A stretch of 64,000 nucleotides of DNA, taken from contig NZ_CAMTTF010000005.1 of assembly GCF_947077765.1 (NCBI RefSeq), positions 119,501 to 183,500 on the forward strand, written 5' to 3'. The notes under the pieces are model-generated. The model saw only the letters and a program-made list of their open reading frames with translations, did not search any database and was not told where the DNA came from. Source of the stretch: Salinibacter grassmerensis. GTDB taxonomy: Bacteria; Bacteroidota; Rhodothermia; Rhodothermales; Salinibacteraceae. Both the position numbers and the translations under genes were made by a program. Of this stretch, positions 34,625-43,181 are shown one piece after another (the first letter of the stretch is position 1; every line of letters starts with the position of its first letter).

Positions 34625-35314
34625 ATGTCTTCTTCAACCTCCCCCGTCGACGCCTCGATGGACGTACCGCCCATGGACCGCCGTGCCCCAGCCGATTGTG
34701 CCCACGCCGCCTTCGCGCTGGGATGCTTCTGGGGCCCGGATGCTCTCTTTGGTGCCCAGGAGGGGGTGGTGCGCACCACGGTGGGATACGCCGGCGGCGG
34801 GACCCCCAATCCCACCTACGAAGACATTGGTGACCACATCGAGACCGTCCGCGTGGAGTACGATCCGGCCCACATTTCCTATACGGACCTGCTGGACCTC
34901 TTCTGGGCCGCGCACGCCCCCACACGAGCGCCGCTCAAGCGGCAGTACCAGTCGGCCCTCTTCCCGGCCACCCCCGAGCAGGCCGAGCAGGCTCGTGCAT
35001 CGAAGACCGACGTCGCCGCCGAACACGACGGGCCCCTCAGCACCGAACTCATCGCGGACGCCTCCTTCACCCGCGCCGAGCCCTACCATCAGAAGCACAA
35101 GCTCCGCCGCCACTCCGCGGTCGCCGACCCGTTGCGGGCCGTCTATCCGGAGGACCAGGCCTTTGCCGACGCGCCCGCCGCGGCCCTCGCAAACGGCTAC
35201 ATCGGCGGCCACCGGGCCCCGGCGCGGCTCGACGACGACGCGTCCCGCCTCGGCCTGCCCACGGAGGCGACGGAGGCGCTCCGCACGATCGCGGAGGATC
35301 GCCATCGGGCGTGA
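34625..35314 (+). CDS. Divergent peptide methionine sulfoxide reductase A, copy 2
   Basis: This 229-residue protein is a tandem paralogue of the preceding gene. Catalytic Cys34 is in LGCFWGPDALFG; VRTTVGYAGGGTPNPTYEDIGDH and VRVEYDP follow. Like its neighbour it has PLKRQYQSALF in place of QGxDxGxQYRS, so the conserved Asp is missing. It keeps FTRAEPYHQKHKLRRH, including the Glu and Tyr that copy 1 has lost. It therefore looks the more active of the two. From memory, this subfamily resembles haloarchaeal MsrA-like proteins, which would fit gene exchange in brines; that needs a tree. Confidence 0.85.
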   Translation: MSSSTSPVDASMDVPPMDRRAPADCAHAAFALGCFWGPDALFGAQEGVVRTTVGYAGGGTPNPTYEDIGDHIETVRVEYDPAHISYTDLLDLFWAAHAPTRAPLKRQYQSALFPATPEQAEQARASKTDVAAEHDGPLSTELIADASFTRAEPYHQKHKLRRHSAVADPLRAVYPEDQAFADAPAAALANGYIGGHRAPARLDDDASRLGLPTEATEALRTIAEDRHRA

Positions 35315-35338
35315 GTGAAACCTCCTCGTCCGGCGAGA

Positions 35339-36772
35339 TCATCCGGCGAGCAGGCCCGCCACGACGAACGCGACGGCGGCCAGCCCGGCCTGCACAAGGG
35401 CGTAGGGCATCTGCGTGTTGACGTGGTCCACGTGGTCGGACGCCGCCGCCATCGACGAGATAATGGAGGTGTCGGAGAGCGGTGAGGTGTGATCCCCGAA
35501 AATGCCGCCGGACAACACGGCCCCCAGCATGAGGGACGACGGGAGGGCCACCTTGACGGCCAGCGGCATCACCACAGGGATGAGAATCGCGAAGGCGGTC
35601 CACGACGACCCGAGCGTGAACGCCACGAAGCTCGATACCGCGAAGACGAGCACGGGCATCCACCAGGCCGGGCCCTGCTCGCCGACAATCTGCACCACGT
35701 AGTCGCCCATCTCGAGCGCCTGGGACACCTGCCCGAGCGCGAACGCGAGCACCAGTAGCAGCGTGACGGGTACGAGGCCGGACGCGCCCTTCACGATCCA
35801 GTCCATCGACGTGCCCGGCGTCAGGGTGGCGCGCCCCTCCCGGAGCGGACGCGGGATGGCGTAGAGCAGCAACGCCGCCCCCAGGGCCGTCCCCACGGCC
35901 CACAGCACGGCCGTCGAGCCGCTCCCTTCCATGAGATTGCCCCCGCCGGTGACGTACAGCCCCACGAAGATCATCGCCACCATGACGGCGACGGGGAGCA
36001 GCAGGTTGCGCGCCTGTGGCGTCACGTGGTCCGGCGGCTCGATGCGGGCCACGTCTTCCTCAATCATCGGCTGGGCGTCGGGGCGGAGGACCTGCCCGGT
36101 GTCCGCCGCCCGCTCCTCCGCCCGTCGCATGGCCCCGAAGCCCCAGCCCGTTAGCGCCAGCACGAGCGAGAACCCAATCGCGAAGAGGGCAAAGAAATTG
36201 AAGAGCACCGCCTCGGCCAGCACGGCCACGGCGTTCTGCGACAGCTCCTGGGCCCCGACCAGGCCCAGGACGAAGGCCCCCCACCCGTTGAGCGGAATCG
36301 ACATGCAGACGGGCGCGCAGGTGGCGTCGCAGTAGTAGGCCAGCTTCTCGCGGGGAAGATTGAGTCGATCGAACAGCGGACGGCTTACCGCCCCGACGGT
36401 GAGGGACGAGATGTTCGACTCGACGAAGATGACCATGCCAATGCCCCACGCCAGTAGCTCGGCCCCGCGCCGGCTCTCCCCCCAGCCACGGGCCCGCGCC
36501 CACTTGATAAAGCCCTGCACCCCGCCGGAGGCCTGAACCAGCGCTACGAGCCCACCCACCAGCAGACAAAACACAAGGATGCGGGCGTTGCTCTCGGTCG
36601 TGAAGACCGTCACGATCTGGCTGGCCAGTTCGCGGAGGCCCAACACCGGATTGCCCCCGGTGAGGATGGTGGTGCCCAGCCAGAGCCCGGCGAAGAGCGA
36701 CAGGTAGATTTGCCGAGTCCACATCGCAAGTCCAATCGCCACGACGGGCGGCAGCAGAACGATCCAGTCCAT
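35339..36772 (-). CDS. NhaC-family Na+/H+ antiporter
   Basis: The 477-residue integral membrane protein has about 11-12 predicted helices. Family signatures are ILVFCLLVGGLVALVQASGG in the N-half, FVESNISSLTVGAVSRPLFD, and in the C-half FTLGSSWTAFAILIPVVMP and GGIFGDHTSPLSDTSIISSMAA. The last is the characteristic NhaC substrate-binding segment with Asp and Ser residues. It would expel sodium in exchange for protons, useful in a halophile. It lies 87 bases downstream of an SDR gene on the same strand and converges on msrA copy 2. Confidence 0.9.
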   Translation of the reverse strand: MDWIVLLPPVVAIGLAMWTRQIYLSLFAGLWLGTTILTGGNPVLGLRELASQIVTVFTTESNARILVFCLLVGGLVALVQASGGVQGFIKWARARGWGESRRGAELLAWGIGMVIFVESNISSLTVGAVSRPLFDRLNLPREKLAYYCDATCAPVCMSIPLNGWGAFVLGLVGAQELSQNAVAVLAEAVLFNFFALFAIGFSLVLALTGWGFGAMRRAEERAADTGQVLRPDAQPMIEEDVARIEPPDHVTPQARNLLLPVAVMVAMIFVGLYVTGGGNLMEGSGSTAVLWAVGTALGAALLLYAIPRPLREGRATLTPGTSMDWIVKGASGLVPVTLLLVLAFALGQVSQALEMGDYVVQIVGEQGPAWWMPVLVFAVSSFVAFTLGSSWTAFAILIPVVMPLAVKVALPSSLMLGAVLSGGIFGDHTSPLSDTSIISSMAAASDHVDHVNTQMPYALVQAGLAAVAFVVAGLLAG

Positions 36773-36859
36773 TCAGACACTACTTCCGTGGAAGAGTCCC
36801 GTCAACGAGGCCAGTGCCGCCGGGGTCAGCGAGGAGGCAAATGACCGTCACGAGAGACG

Positions 36860-37546
36860 CTATGACGTTGCGCGGACTTTCAGCTCCGGCACATGACCAC
36901 GCGGGCTGCGGGTGGCGGTGTAGAGCATCGCGTCGGCCAACTCGCGCGGGTCGACCCAGGTGGACGGGTCGGCGTCCGGCATCGCCTCGCGGTTGTCCGG
37001 CGTGTCGACGACCCCCATCGGGTAGAGGACGGTCGTGCGCAGGCCTGCGCTTTTTTCCTCCAGCTCCAGGGACTTGATGTAGGACGCCACGGCGGCCTTC
37101 GACGCCCCGTAGAGGCCGGCCTCAGCCTGGCCCTCTAATGCCGCTGGCGCGGACACGCCGAGCAGAAAGCTACTGTCCGCCCGCGTGAGGAAGGGCACCG
37201 CCGCACGGGCCGTGTTGAAAAGAGTGCGGAAGTTGAGTTCCATCATGTGAGCGTAGTCGTCGGTCGTCGACTCAACGGCCTGTTGCATCGCAAAGCCGCC
37301 CGCAATGGCGAGGACGGCGTCGAGCGCCGCCTGCTCCTCCCAGAGATCCGCGAACGTCTCCATCGTGGCGTCCTCGTCGGTCAGATCGGTGTCGAACACC
37401 TGCGCATCCGGAAAGGACGCCTCCAGGGTGGCACGGTTTTCCTCCCCGTAGTCGATGAGGACGAGGTCCCAGCCCGCGTCGTCGAAGACCTCGGCGGTCA
37501 CGGAGCCGATGACGCCGGCGGCACCAGTAATGGCTGCAGTGGGCAT
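36860..37546 (-). CDS. Short-chain dehydrogenase/reductase
   Basis: This is a 228-residue SDR with the Rossmann motif TGAAGVIG near the N-terminus, an Asp after beta-2 (LVLIDYGEE, suggesting NAD preference), AIAGGF in place of NNAG, Ser in FLLGVSAP, and the catalytic YGASKAA. The substrate is unknown. The start at 37546 is four codons before the Rossmann strand; the much longer upstream frame has no domain. It may be co-transcribed with the NhaC gene downstream. Confidence 0.87.
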   Translation of the reverse strand: MPTAAITGAAGVIGSVTAEVFDDAGWDLVLIDYGEENRATLEASFPDAQVFDTDLTDEDATMETFADLWEEQAALDAVLAIAGGFAMQQAVESTTDDYAHMMELNFRTLFNTARAAVPFLTRADSSFLLGVSAPAALEGQAEAGLYGASKAAVASYIKSLELEEKSAGLRTTVLYPMGVVDTPDNREAMPDADPSTWVDPRELADAMLYTATRSPRGHVPELKVRATS

Positions 37547-37949
37547 GGCGGTCGAATTTTGGGTCTGTGCAGTAGTGCGTGTGCTCCTAACGTACCGACT
37601 GGAACGGTTCGGGTCAACGAGCCGGGGCCTCCGTGTCAGAGACACCGAAGACGACGCAGCAGAGCAGTCGGATGCAGGAAAACGTTGAATATTTTTATAA
37701 CGCTGTGCAGCGAGACCTCGTACTGAGCCTACCATTCTCTCACTTCATATTCACACCTGTATGAAGGTCTGTAACAATCCGAGATATGGGAGACAAGTCG
37801 CCCGACACGGTGGTTACTCGTCGAGAGAACCTATACGTTTGGTTGTGGTCTCGCAGAGATGGGGGTTCCCTCTTCTGCCGGACCGCGTACGCCGGACCAC
37901 GAGCAGTCGTGCGGCACGGATTCTTTCCAATCATACCGACTCTCAACGG
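37547..37949. other. Divergent intergenic region, 403 bp
   Basis: Region between divergent SDR and sodium-symporter genes. On the plus strand, TACGTTTG at 37834-37841 fits the Bacteroidetes -7 consensus TAnnTTTG, about 110 bases before the symporter start, but no good -33 element is in register. The AT-rich GTTGAATATTTTTATAA at 37684 also lies here. No gene is evident. Confidence 0.35.
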
Positions 37950-39578
37950 ATGAGTGAGTTAGCGATCTACTGGATCTTTGCGGGCGCCTTCCTGGCGGGC
38001 ATGGTGGCCATCGGCGCGTACCAGTTCATTGGCCTCCGAACCGTGGACGACCGGGGCGAGCGAGCCTTCGACTTCTGGATCGGCGAGGGAACGGTGCCGG
38101 GCTGGTGGACGGCGGCCTCCCTCGCGGCCGGATGGCTCCTGCTCGGCTGGATGACCTGGCAGATGTACCTCTGGTACGCCTACGGCCTCGGGGCCATCTG
38201 GATCTTCACGATCCCCTGGATCCTGTGCACCGTCGGGCTCCTGTTCGTGCCCAAGCTGTTTCGGCGGTTCCCAGGCGTCTCGATTCCCGAGATCCTCCGC
38301 TTCCGCTTCAACCGCATGACGCAGACGCTCCTGGGACCCGTGCAGAGCTTCGCGTACCTCACGTGGCTGGCCGCCGAGATCTACGTGCTGAGCGCCGTGC
38401 TGTCGAAGCCGCTGGAGGTGGGCATCGTGACGATGGCCATCATCGTGAGCATCACGTTCGGCATCTACGTTACGCTCGGGGGCTTCCGCTCCGTCCTGCG
38501 CACGGACCTGATCCAGTTCGTCTGCGCGGCGATCATGCTCGTGGCGCTCTCGGTGTTTGGCATCATGGAGGCCGCGTCCATCTCGGGCGGGTTTGGACAA
38601 ATCGTCTCTCAGATCAACGAGACGCCCCCCATCTACGCCGACCACTTCTGGGACTGGGACTCGCCGGGCTACTCCTACATGTTCGCCGCAGTCTTGATCT
38701 ACACGCCCGGCTTCATCACCCTGCAGGGGGCGTGGCAGCGCGTGATGGCCACCTCCACGGAGGAAGAGGCCCAGAAGGGAATGTGGTGGAACGTGACGTT
38801 CAACATCGCCATCGTGGTTCTCATGCCGACCATCATCGCCATCTCTGCCCTGGTCGTGTTCCCCCCTGTCGGCGGCGAAATTCCGAGCGAGGTCGGGAGC
38901 TTCGGCTACTTCATCTTCTCGTCGATGATCACGGAGCTGTTTAGCAATCCAATCGTTGCCGGGGCGCTCATCGTGGCCCTTATGGGGATGGCGCTCTCGT
39001 CGGTCGACACTTACGTGAACGTCTGCGCCATGAACCTAACGAAGGACGTGCTGGAGCCGCTCGTCTTTGAGCGGTACGACGTGAGCGGGTACGCTCGCCT
39101 CAACGCTGGGCGGGCCGTCACGGCCGGCTTCATTGGGCTCTCGCTTCTCTGGGCGTTTGAGTTCCCGGGGCTGTTCGACATGTACTTCCTATCGAGCGCG
39201 CTCATCTCGGCGACAACGGCCGTCGCCACGTTCAGCGCGTTTTCCAAAAAGCCGACGACGCTCTCCGCCTACCTGGCCATCATCTTCGGCACCGTCGGCA
39301 TCTTCCTGTTCTTCTTCCTCGGCAAGTACGAAATGCTGGGGTGGTTGCCAACGTGGCTCACCAATTCGGGCCTGGCCTACGGCGTGATCGGGCTCGCCCT
39401 TTCCATCGTGGGCATCTTCGTCGGCATCGCCTTCGGCAAGCCCCCGAGCGATCGGGTGCTGGAGCGCTACGATGGTGAGTACTACTCGGGGCGCCGCGAG
39501 ATGTACGAGCTGAACCAGCAGCTGAAGCAGGAGGAGAAGGAGGAGCGAGAGAAAGCCGCGGCGGCTCCCTCCGCATAG
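37950..39578 (+). CDS. Sodium:solute symporter (SSS family)
   Basis: The 542-residue transporter has about 13 hydrophobic helices with the SSS arrangement: an early FWIGEGTVPGWWTAASLAAGW, then ITFGIYVTLGGFRSVLRTDLIQF (the conserved GG-x3-V-x-TD-x2-Q motif), and ALMGMALSSVDTYVNV, where the Na2-site Ser residues reside. The C-terminus is a charged cytoplasmic coil (QQLKQEEKEEREKAAAA). It imports an unknown solute with sodium. The ATG at 37950 starts the first helix; the longer upstream frame is unlikely to be translated. Confidence 0.9.
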   Translation: MSELAIYWIFAGAFLAGMVAIGAYQFIGLRTVDDRGERAFDFWIGEGTVPGWWTAASLAAGWLLLGWMTWQMYLWYAYGLGAIWIFTIPWILCTVGLLFVPKLFRRFPGVSIPEILRFRFNRMTQTLLGPVQSFAYLTWLAAEIYVLSAVLSKPLEVGIVTMAIIVSITFGIYVTLGGFRSVLRTDLIQFVCAAIMLVALSVFGIMEAASISGGFGQIVSQINETPPIYADHFWDWDSPGYSYMFAAVLIYTPGFITLQGAWQRVMATSTEEEAQKGMWWNVTFNIAIVVLMPTIIAISALVVFPPVGGEIPSEVGSFGYFIFSSMITELFSNPIVAGALIVALMGMALSSVDTYVNVCAMNLTKDVLEPLVFERYDVSGYARLNAGRAVTAGFIGLSLLWAFEFPGLFDMYFLSSALISATTAVATFSAFSKKPTTLSAYLAIIFGTVGIFLFFFLGKYEMLGWLPTWLTNSGLAYGVIGLALSIVGIFVGIAFGKPPSDRVLERYDGEYYSGRREMYELNQQLKQEEKEEREKAAAAPSA

Positions 39579-40171
39579 GGGGTCGGTGGGGGGACGGCGC
39601 TGACTCGTGGGGCGCGCCTACGCCACGGTGACCCGTCCCCCAGCGTCACTACCGGGTGTGTCTGCTCATGCCCCCGTCTGTACGGGCATTGCCCCACTGA
39701 ACTCATCCACATTGCGGTCGCGCTCCTGTCGCGGGACATTCCAGTCCCGGGGCGTTCATGCCCCTGGGGCGAGGCCAACCGCGATGCCCGCCCTCGTGAC
39801 CCCGGTGGCATCCATCTTCGATGGCACGAGCCGGGACGGGGGTACGTGGTGGGCTCGGCATCTTCGCTGAGCGGACCTGGCTCTCTCAATCGTGCCAGCG
39901 GTTGCGAAGCGACGGTCGCTTGGGCCCTGGTAACGAGACTCGACGCCGACGACGGTTCCCGCACCACCGCTCCGCCGCCATGCCTCACCGGCTCAGGGGA
40001 ACGGAGGAATGCCTCGTCGTCCGGGGCCTGTCGCACTGATATGATCCCTGCACAAAGTCCGGGCACTGCCGGATCCTACCGCTACCATCTCTCCTTACAG
40101 TACTTCTGTCCCTGGTATCTTGCCCAGGAACGTGCCCTCCGCTCGTTTTACTCATTTCCAGCTTTCTCTTC
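39579..40171. other. Intergenic region, 593 bp
   Basis: Apart from the possible TnpB remnant at 39600-39760 there is no convincing gene. A short hairpin (GCCCCCGT-ctgt-ACGGGC, 39669-39687) lies in it. The stretch separates two plus-strand genes and should contain the promoter of the SDR at 40172. Confidence 0.4.
39600..39760 (-). mobile_element. Possible decayed TnpB (IS200/IS605-type) C-terminal remnant
   Basis: Reading the minus strand from about 39750 to the stop at 39666 gives RDWNVPRQERDRNVDEFSGA followed by MPVQTGA and a stop. This resembles the end of IS605-family TnpB proteins (W-x-CP-x-CG ... HDRDVNAA ... ), with the zinc-ribbon cysteines lost. No intact transposase, flanking repeats or tnpA is present. 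It is a weak match and could be coincidence. Confidence 0.3.
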
Positions 40172-40921
40172 ATGACCGACCTTAGTGGTACCTCCGCCAT
40201 CGTCACAGGAGCGTCGAGCGGCATTGGCGAAGCCACCGCGCACCGCCTTGTCCAGGACGGCGCGTCCGTGGCGCTCGCCGCCCGCCGCGAGGAACGCCTT
40301 GACTCCCTCCGCGACGACATTGAAGCCGAGGGCGGCACCGCCATCGTCTGCCCCACCGACGTGACCGACCGGGACCAGGTGCAGGCCCTCGCCGACGCCA
40401 CCCTCGACGCGTTCGGGAGCATCGACATCCTGGTCAACAACGCCGGCATCATGCCCCTCTCCCTCATGGAGAACCTCCACGAGGACGAGTGGGAGCAGAT
40501 GGTAGACGTAAATGTGAAAGGGGTGCTCCACGCCGTGGGCGCCGTACTGCCCGCCATGATGGAGCAGGAGCAGGGGCACATCGTCAACATTTCCTCCGTG
40601 GCGGGGCGCCGCACCTTCCCCGGAAGCGCCGTGTACTCGGGCACCAAATTCTTCGTTCGGGCGCTGTCGGAGCGCATGCGCAACGAGTTGGCGCCCACCC
40701 ACAACATCCGGGTCACGTCCATCGAGCCCGGCGCCGTCGACACGGAGCTAACCAATACCATCACCGACGAGGACATTCTGGCGGGGATGGGAGACATGCA
40801 GGACGAGATGCAGATGATGGAGTCCGCGGACATCGCGGACACGATCCATTACGCCTTGACGGCCCCCGAGCACGTGGACGTGGAGGAGCTTCTCGTGATG
40901 CCGACCGACCAGCAGGGGTAG
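40172..40921 (+). CDS. SDR-family oxidoreductase
   Basis: This 249-residue classical SDR has TGASSGIGEATA at residues 12-23, an Arg-rich beta-2 end (LAARREERLD, NADP preference), NNAGIMPL, Ser in NISSVAGRR, and the catalytic YSGTK. It closely resembles the YdfG/YciK-like NADP-dependent serine or 3-hydroxy acid dehydrogenase group. The substrate is not known. It is convergent with the DoxX gene. Confidence 0.9.
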   Translation: MTDLSGTSAIVTGASSGIGEATAHRLVQDGASVALAARREERLDSLRDDIEAEGGTAIVCPTDVTDRDQVQALADATLDAFGSIDILVNNAGIMPLSLMENLHEDEWEQMVDVNVKGVLHAVGAVLPAMMEQEQGHIVNISSVAGRRTFPGSAVYSGTKFFVRALSERMRNELAPTHNIRVTSIEPGAVDTELTNTITDEDILAGMGDMQDEMQMMESADIADTIHYALTAPEHVDVEELLVMPTDQQG

Positions 40922-40952
40922 GCGCGCCGGCGCCCCCAAGCCCCCCGGCCCG

Positions 40953-41321
40953 TCACGTCTCAACTCGGAGCCCAAGGGCCCAGTAGATCCAGCCGATGAG
41001 AGCGAACTGGAGCGGCAGGCGCAGATAGAGCGCCCACGCCGGAATGCGCCCAAAGTCCGCCGGGTGGAGGGCCATGTGCACGTTGGCGGGAAACACGGCC
41101 AGCAGGAGCACGATGAGGCCCCACCCGGCGTACCCGCGCAGTTCAGGGACAACCACCCCGAGGGCCCCCAGCAGTTCAGCGGCTCCACTCGCGTACACCA
41201 GCGCGTGGGGGGCCGGCAGGTACGGCGGCACGAGGCGCACGAAGGCCGACGGCCACACGAAGTGGGCCGTGCCCGCCGTGGTAAAGAGCAGGGCAATCAG
41301 GTAGACGGAGGGGCGGTGCAT
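40953..41321 (-). CDS. DoxX-family membrane protein
   Basis: This 122-residue protein has four hydrophobic segments (VYLIALLFTTAGTAHFV, AAELLGALGVVVPEL, GWGLIVLLLAVFPANVHMAL and LRLPLQFALIGWIYWAL). The sequence LFTTAGTAHFVWPSAFVRLVPPYLP followed by GAAELLGALG is typical of small DoxX-like proteins. Some members take part in redox or membrane-stress responses, but this one's role is unknown. A perfect TTGACA-N3-TGTCAA dyad lies 137 bases upstream of its start. Confidence 0.85.
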   Translation of the reverse strand: MHRPSVYLIALLFTTAGTAHFVWPSAFVRLVPPYLPAPHALVYASGAAELLGALGVVVPELRGYAGWGLIVLLLAVFPANVHMALHPADFGRIPAWALYLRLPLQFALIGWIYWALGLRVET

Positions 41322-41457
41322 GGCGGTGGACCGAACGTACGTGGGGTACAGGGTCTAAGGCCTTCCCTGAAGTCTGGGGATCGTACCAGCACGTCCGCGG
41401 AGGGTGCCCGATCCGGGAGCGCCCCAGTGCGGATTGGCCAGACCAGTGCACGGCGTT

Positions 41458-41472
41458 TTGACATTCTGTCAA
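41458..41472. promoter_or_regulatory. Perfect TTGACA-N3-TGTCAA operator-like palindrome
   Basis: A 6-3-6 perfect inverted repeat, extended by partly complementary GGCG and CGCC flanks, sits between the divergent DoxX and 5'-nucleotidase genes. Related imperfect copies cluster around the TetR gene at 45282, making it a candidate target of that regulator. Confidence 0.5.
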
Positions 41473-41603
41473 CGCCGAGATGCCCTGTATTTTCCCGCCT
41501 GATCGTTTCGTAACGAAGCAATCCGGAGACCCCCGCGTTTGTGGGAGATCCGGTCAGACGTTCCACCCCATCGCCGCGCCTTTTTTCCGACCTGCTTCGT
41601 TTC

Positions 41604-43097
41604 ATGGACGCCACCGATTCCTCCCGGGGCCTCTTCTGCAACCGTACCCTCAACCTGCGGGGGATTCAGGCCATCGGGTACGACATGGACTACACGCTCA
41701 TCCACTACCACATGCGCAAGTGGGAGAAACGAGCCTACACGTTCATCCGGGAGGGCCTTCAGGAACAGGGCTGGCCGGTGGATGATCTGCAGTTCGACCC
41801 GGAGCTGGCCATCCGCGGCCTCGTGATCGACGCTGAGCGTGGCAACGTCGTGAAGGCCAACCGCTTCGGATACGTCAAGCGGGCCTTCCACGGCACCGAT
41901 CCTCTCGGCTACGAGCGGCAACGCGACGAGTATCAGCGGACGCTCGTGGACCTCGGGGAGGACCGGTGGCACTTCCTCAACACCCTCTTCTCCATCTCGT
42001 CGGCCTGCATGTACATGCAGCTGGTGGACCTGCTCGACGCCAATGCGCTGGAGGGCTCCATGGGCTACACCGATCTGTGGGAGCGCGTACAGCGGACCCT
42101 CGACGAGGCCCACATGGAGGGGCGGCTCAAGGAGGCCATCGTCCAGCACCCGGAGCGCTTCGTGAACCTCGACCCGCAAATGCCCCTCACCCTTCTCGAC
42201 CAGAAGCGTGCGGGGAAGAAGCTGCTGCTGATCACCAACTCCGAGTGGAGCTACGCCCAGCCGATGCTGGCGTACGCCTTCGACGACTTTCTCCCCGACG
42301 ACATGACGTGGCGGGACCTCTTCGACCTGTCTATCGTGGGTGCGCGGAAGCCGGACTTCTTCTCGGTCGACATGCCGGCCTTCCGCATCGAGCGCGACGA
42401 CGGCCTGCTGCGGGAGCACAAGAACGGCCCACTGGAGGAGGACAGCGTGTACGTGGGCGGTAACGCCCCACTCGTGGAGCGGACTCTCGGGCTGCGGGGC
42501 GAGGAGATCCTCTACGTGGGCGACCACCTGTTCGTGGACGTCAACGTATCGAAGAAGGTGCTGCGGTGGCGCACGGCCCTCGTGGTGCGGGAGTTGGAGC
42601 AGGAGATCGAGGCGTTCCGGTCGTTCGCCGACGCGCAGGCCCGTCTCTCGCGGCTGATGGAGCAGAAGGAGCAGCTGGAGGCGGAGTTCTCGGCGAAACG
42701 CCTGCAGCGTCAGCGCCTGCACGAGAGCTACGGCGAGACGGACGGCCATGAGGTCGAGGCCCTCGAACAAGAGATGTCGGCCCTCCGCACGCGTCTCACC
42801 GCACTCGACGAGGACATCGCCCCCCTCGCCAAGGCCTCCAGCCAACTCGTCAACGAGAACTGGGGCCCCCTCATGCGCACCGGCAAGGACAAGAGCCTCT
42901 TCGCGCGACAGGTGGAGCGCTACGCCGACGTCTACACCGGGCGCGTCTCCAACTTTCTCCACCACACGCCCTTCACGTACCTGCGCTCGCACCGTGGCAG
43001 CCTGCCCCACGACGAGGCCGCCGAGCGGGACCCGCAGTACGAGTCGCTGACCTCGGGCTACGAGTGGGACGAAACGACCGCCAAAGAGCGCGGGTAG
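41604..43097 (+). CDS. HAD-IG family 5'-nucleotidase
   Basis: The 497-residue protein belongs to the HAD-superfamily cytosolic purine 5'-nucleotidase group (NT5C2-like). Motif I is YDMDYTLIHY near residue 27, motif II is LLITNSEWSYAQPML, and the C-terminal motifs are IVGARKPDFF (Lys) and ILYVGDHLFVDVN. A long charged coiled-coil (QKEQLEAEFSAKRLQRQRLHES) is inserted between motif IV and the C-terminus, as in the family. It probably dephosphorylates IMP/GMP-type nucleotides. The start at 41604 precedes LFCNRTLNLRGIQAIGYDMD. Confidence 0.88.
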   Translation: MDATDSSRGLFCNRTLNLRGIQAIGYDMDYTLIHYHMRKWEKRAYTFIREGLQEQGWPVDDLQFDPELAIRGLVIDAERGNVVKANRFGYVKRAFHGTDPLGYERQRDEYQRTLVDLGEDRWHFLNTLFSISSACMYMQLVDLLDANALEGSMGYTDLWERVQRTLDEAHMEGRLKEAIVQHPERFVNLDPQMPLTLLDQKRAGKKLLLITNSEWSYAQPMLAYAFDDFLPDDMTWRDLFDLSIVGARKPDFFSVDMPAFRIERDDGLLREHKNGPLEEDSVYVGGNAPLVERTLGLRGEEILYVGDHLFVDVNVSKKVLRWRTALVVRELEQEIEAFRSFADAQARLSRLMEQKEQLEAEFSAKRLQRQRLHESYGETDGHEVEALEQEMSALRTRLTALDEDIAPLAKASSQLVNENWGPLMRTGKDKSLFARQVERYADVYTGRVSNFLHHTPFTYLRSHRGSLPHDEAAERDPQYESLTSGYEWDETTAKERG

Positions 43098-43181
43098 CGG
43101 CCGTCCGTCGAAGAGGGAGGTACGGACCGGAGTCCGCATTCCGACCCCTGCACGCCCAGTCACTCTCTTGCCTCTTGGGCC

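Noticed and set aside
36860-37735. Longer N-terminus of the SDR reaching to 37735
   Set aside because: The additional 63 codons give no domain and precede the Rossmann motif; the ATG at 37546 fits the SDR family.
37761-37949. N-terminal extension of the sodium symporter
   Set aside because: The extra residues are not membrane-like and the family begins at the first helix near 37950.
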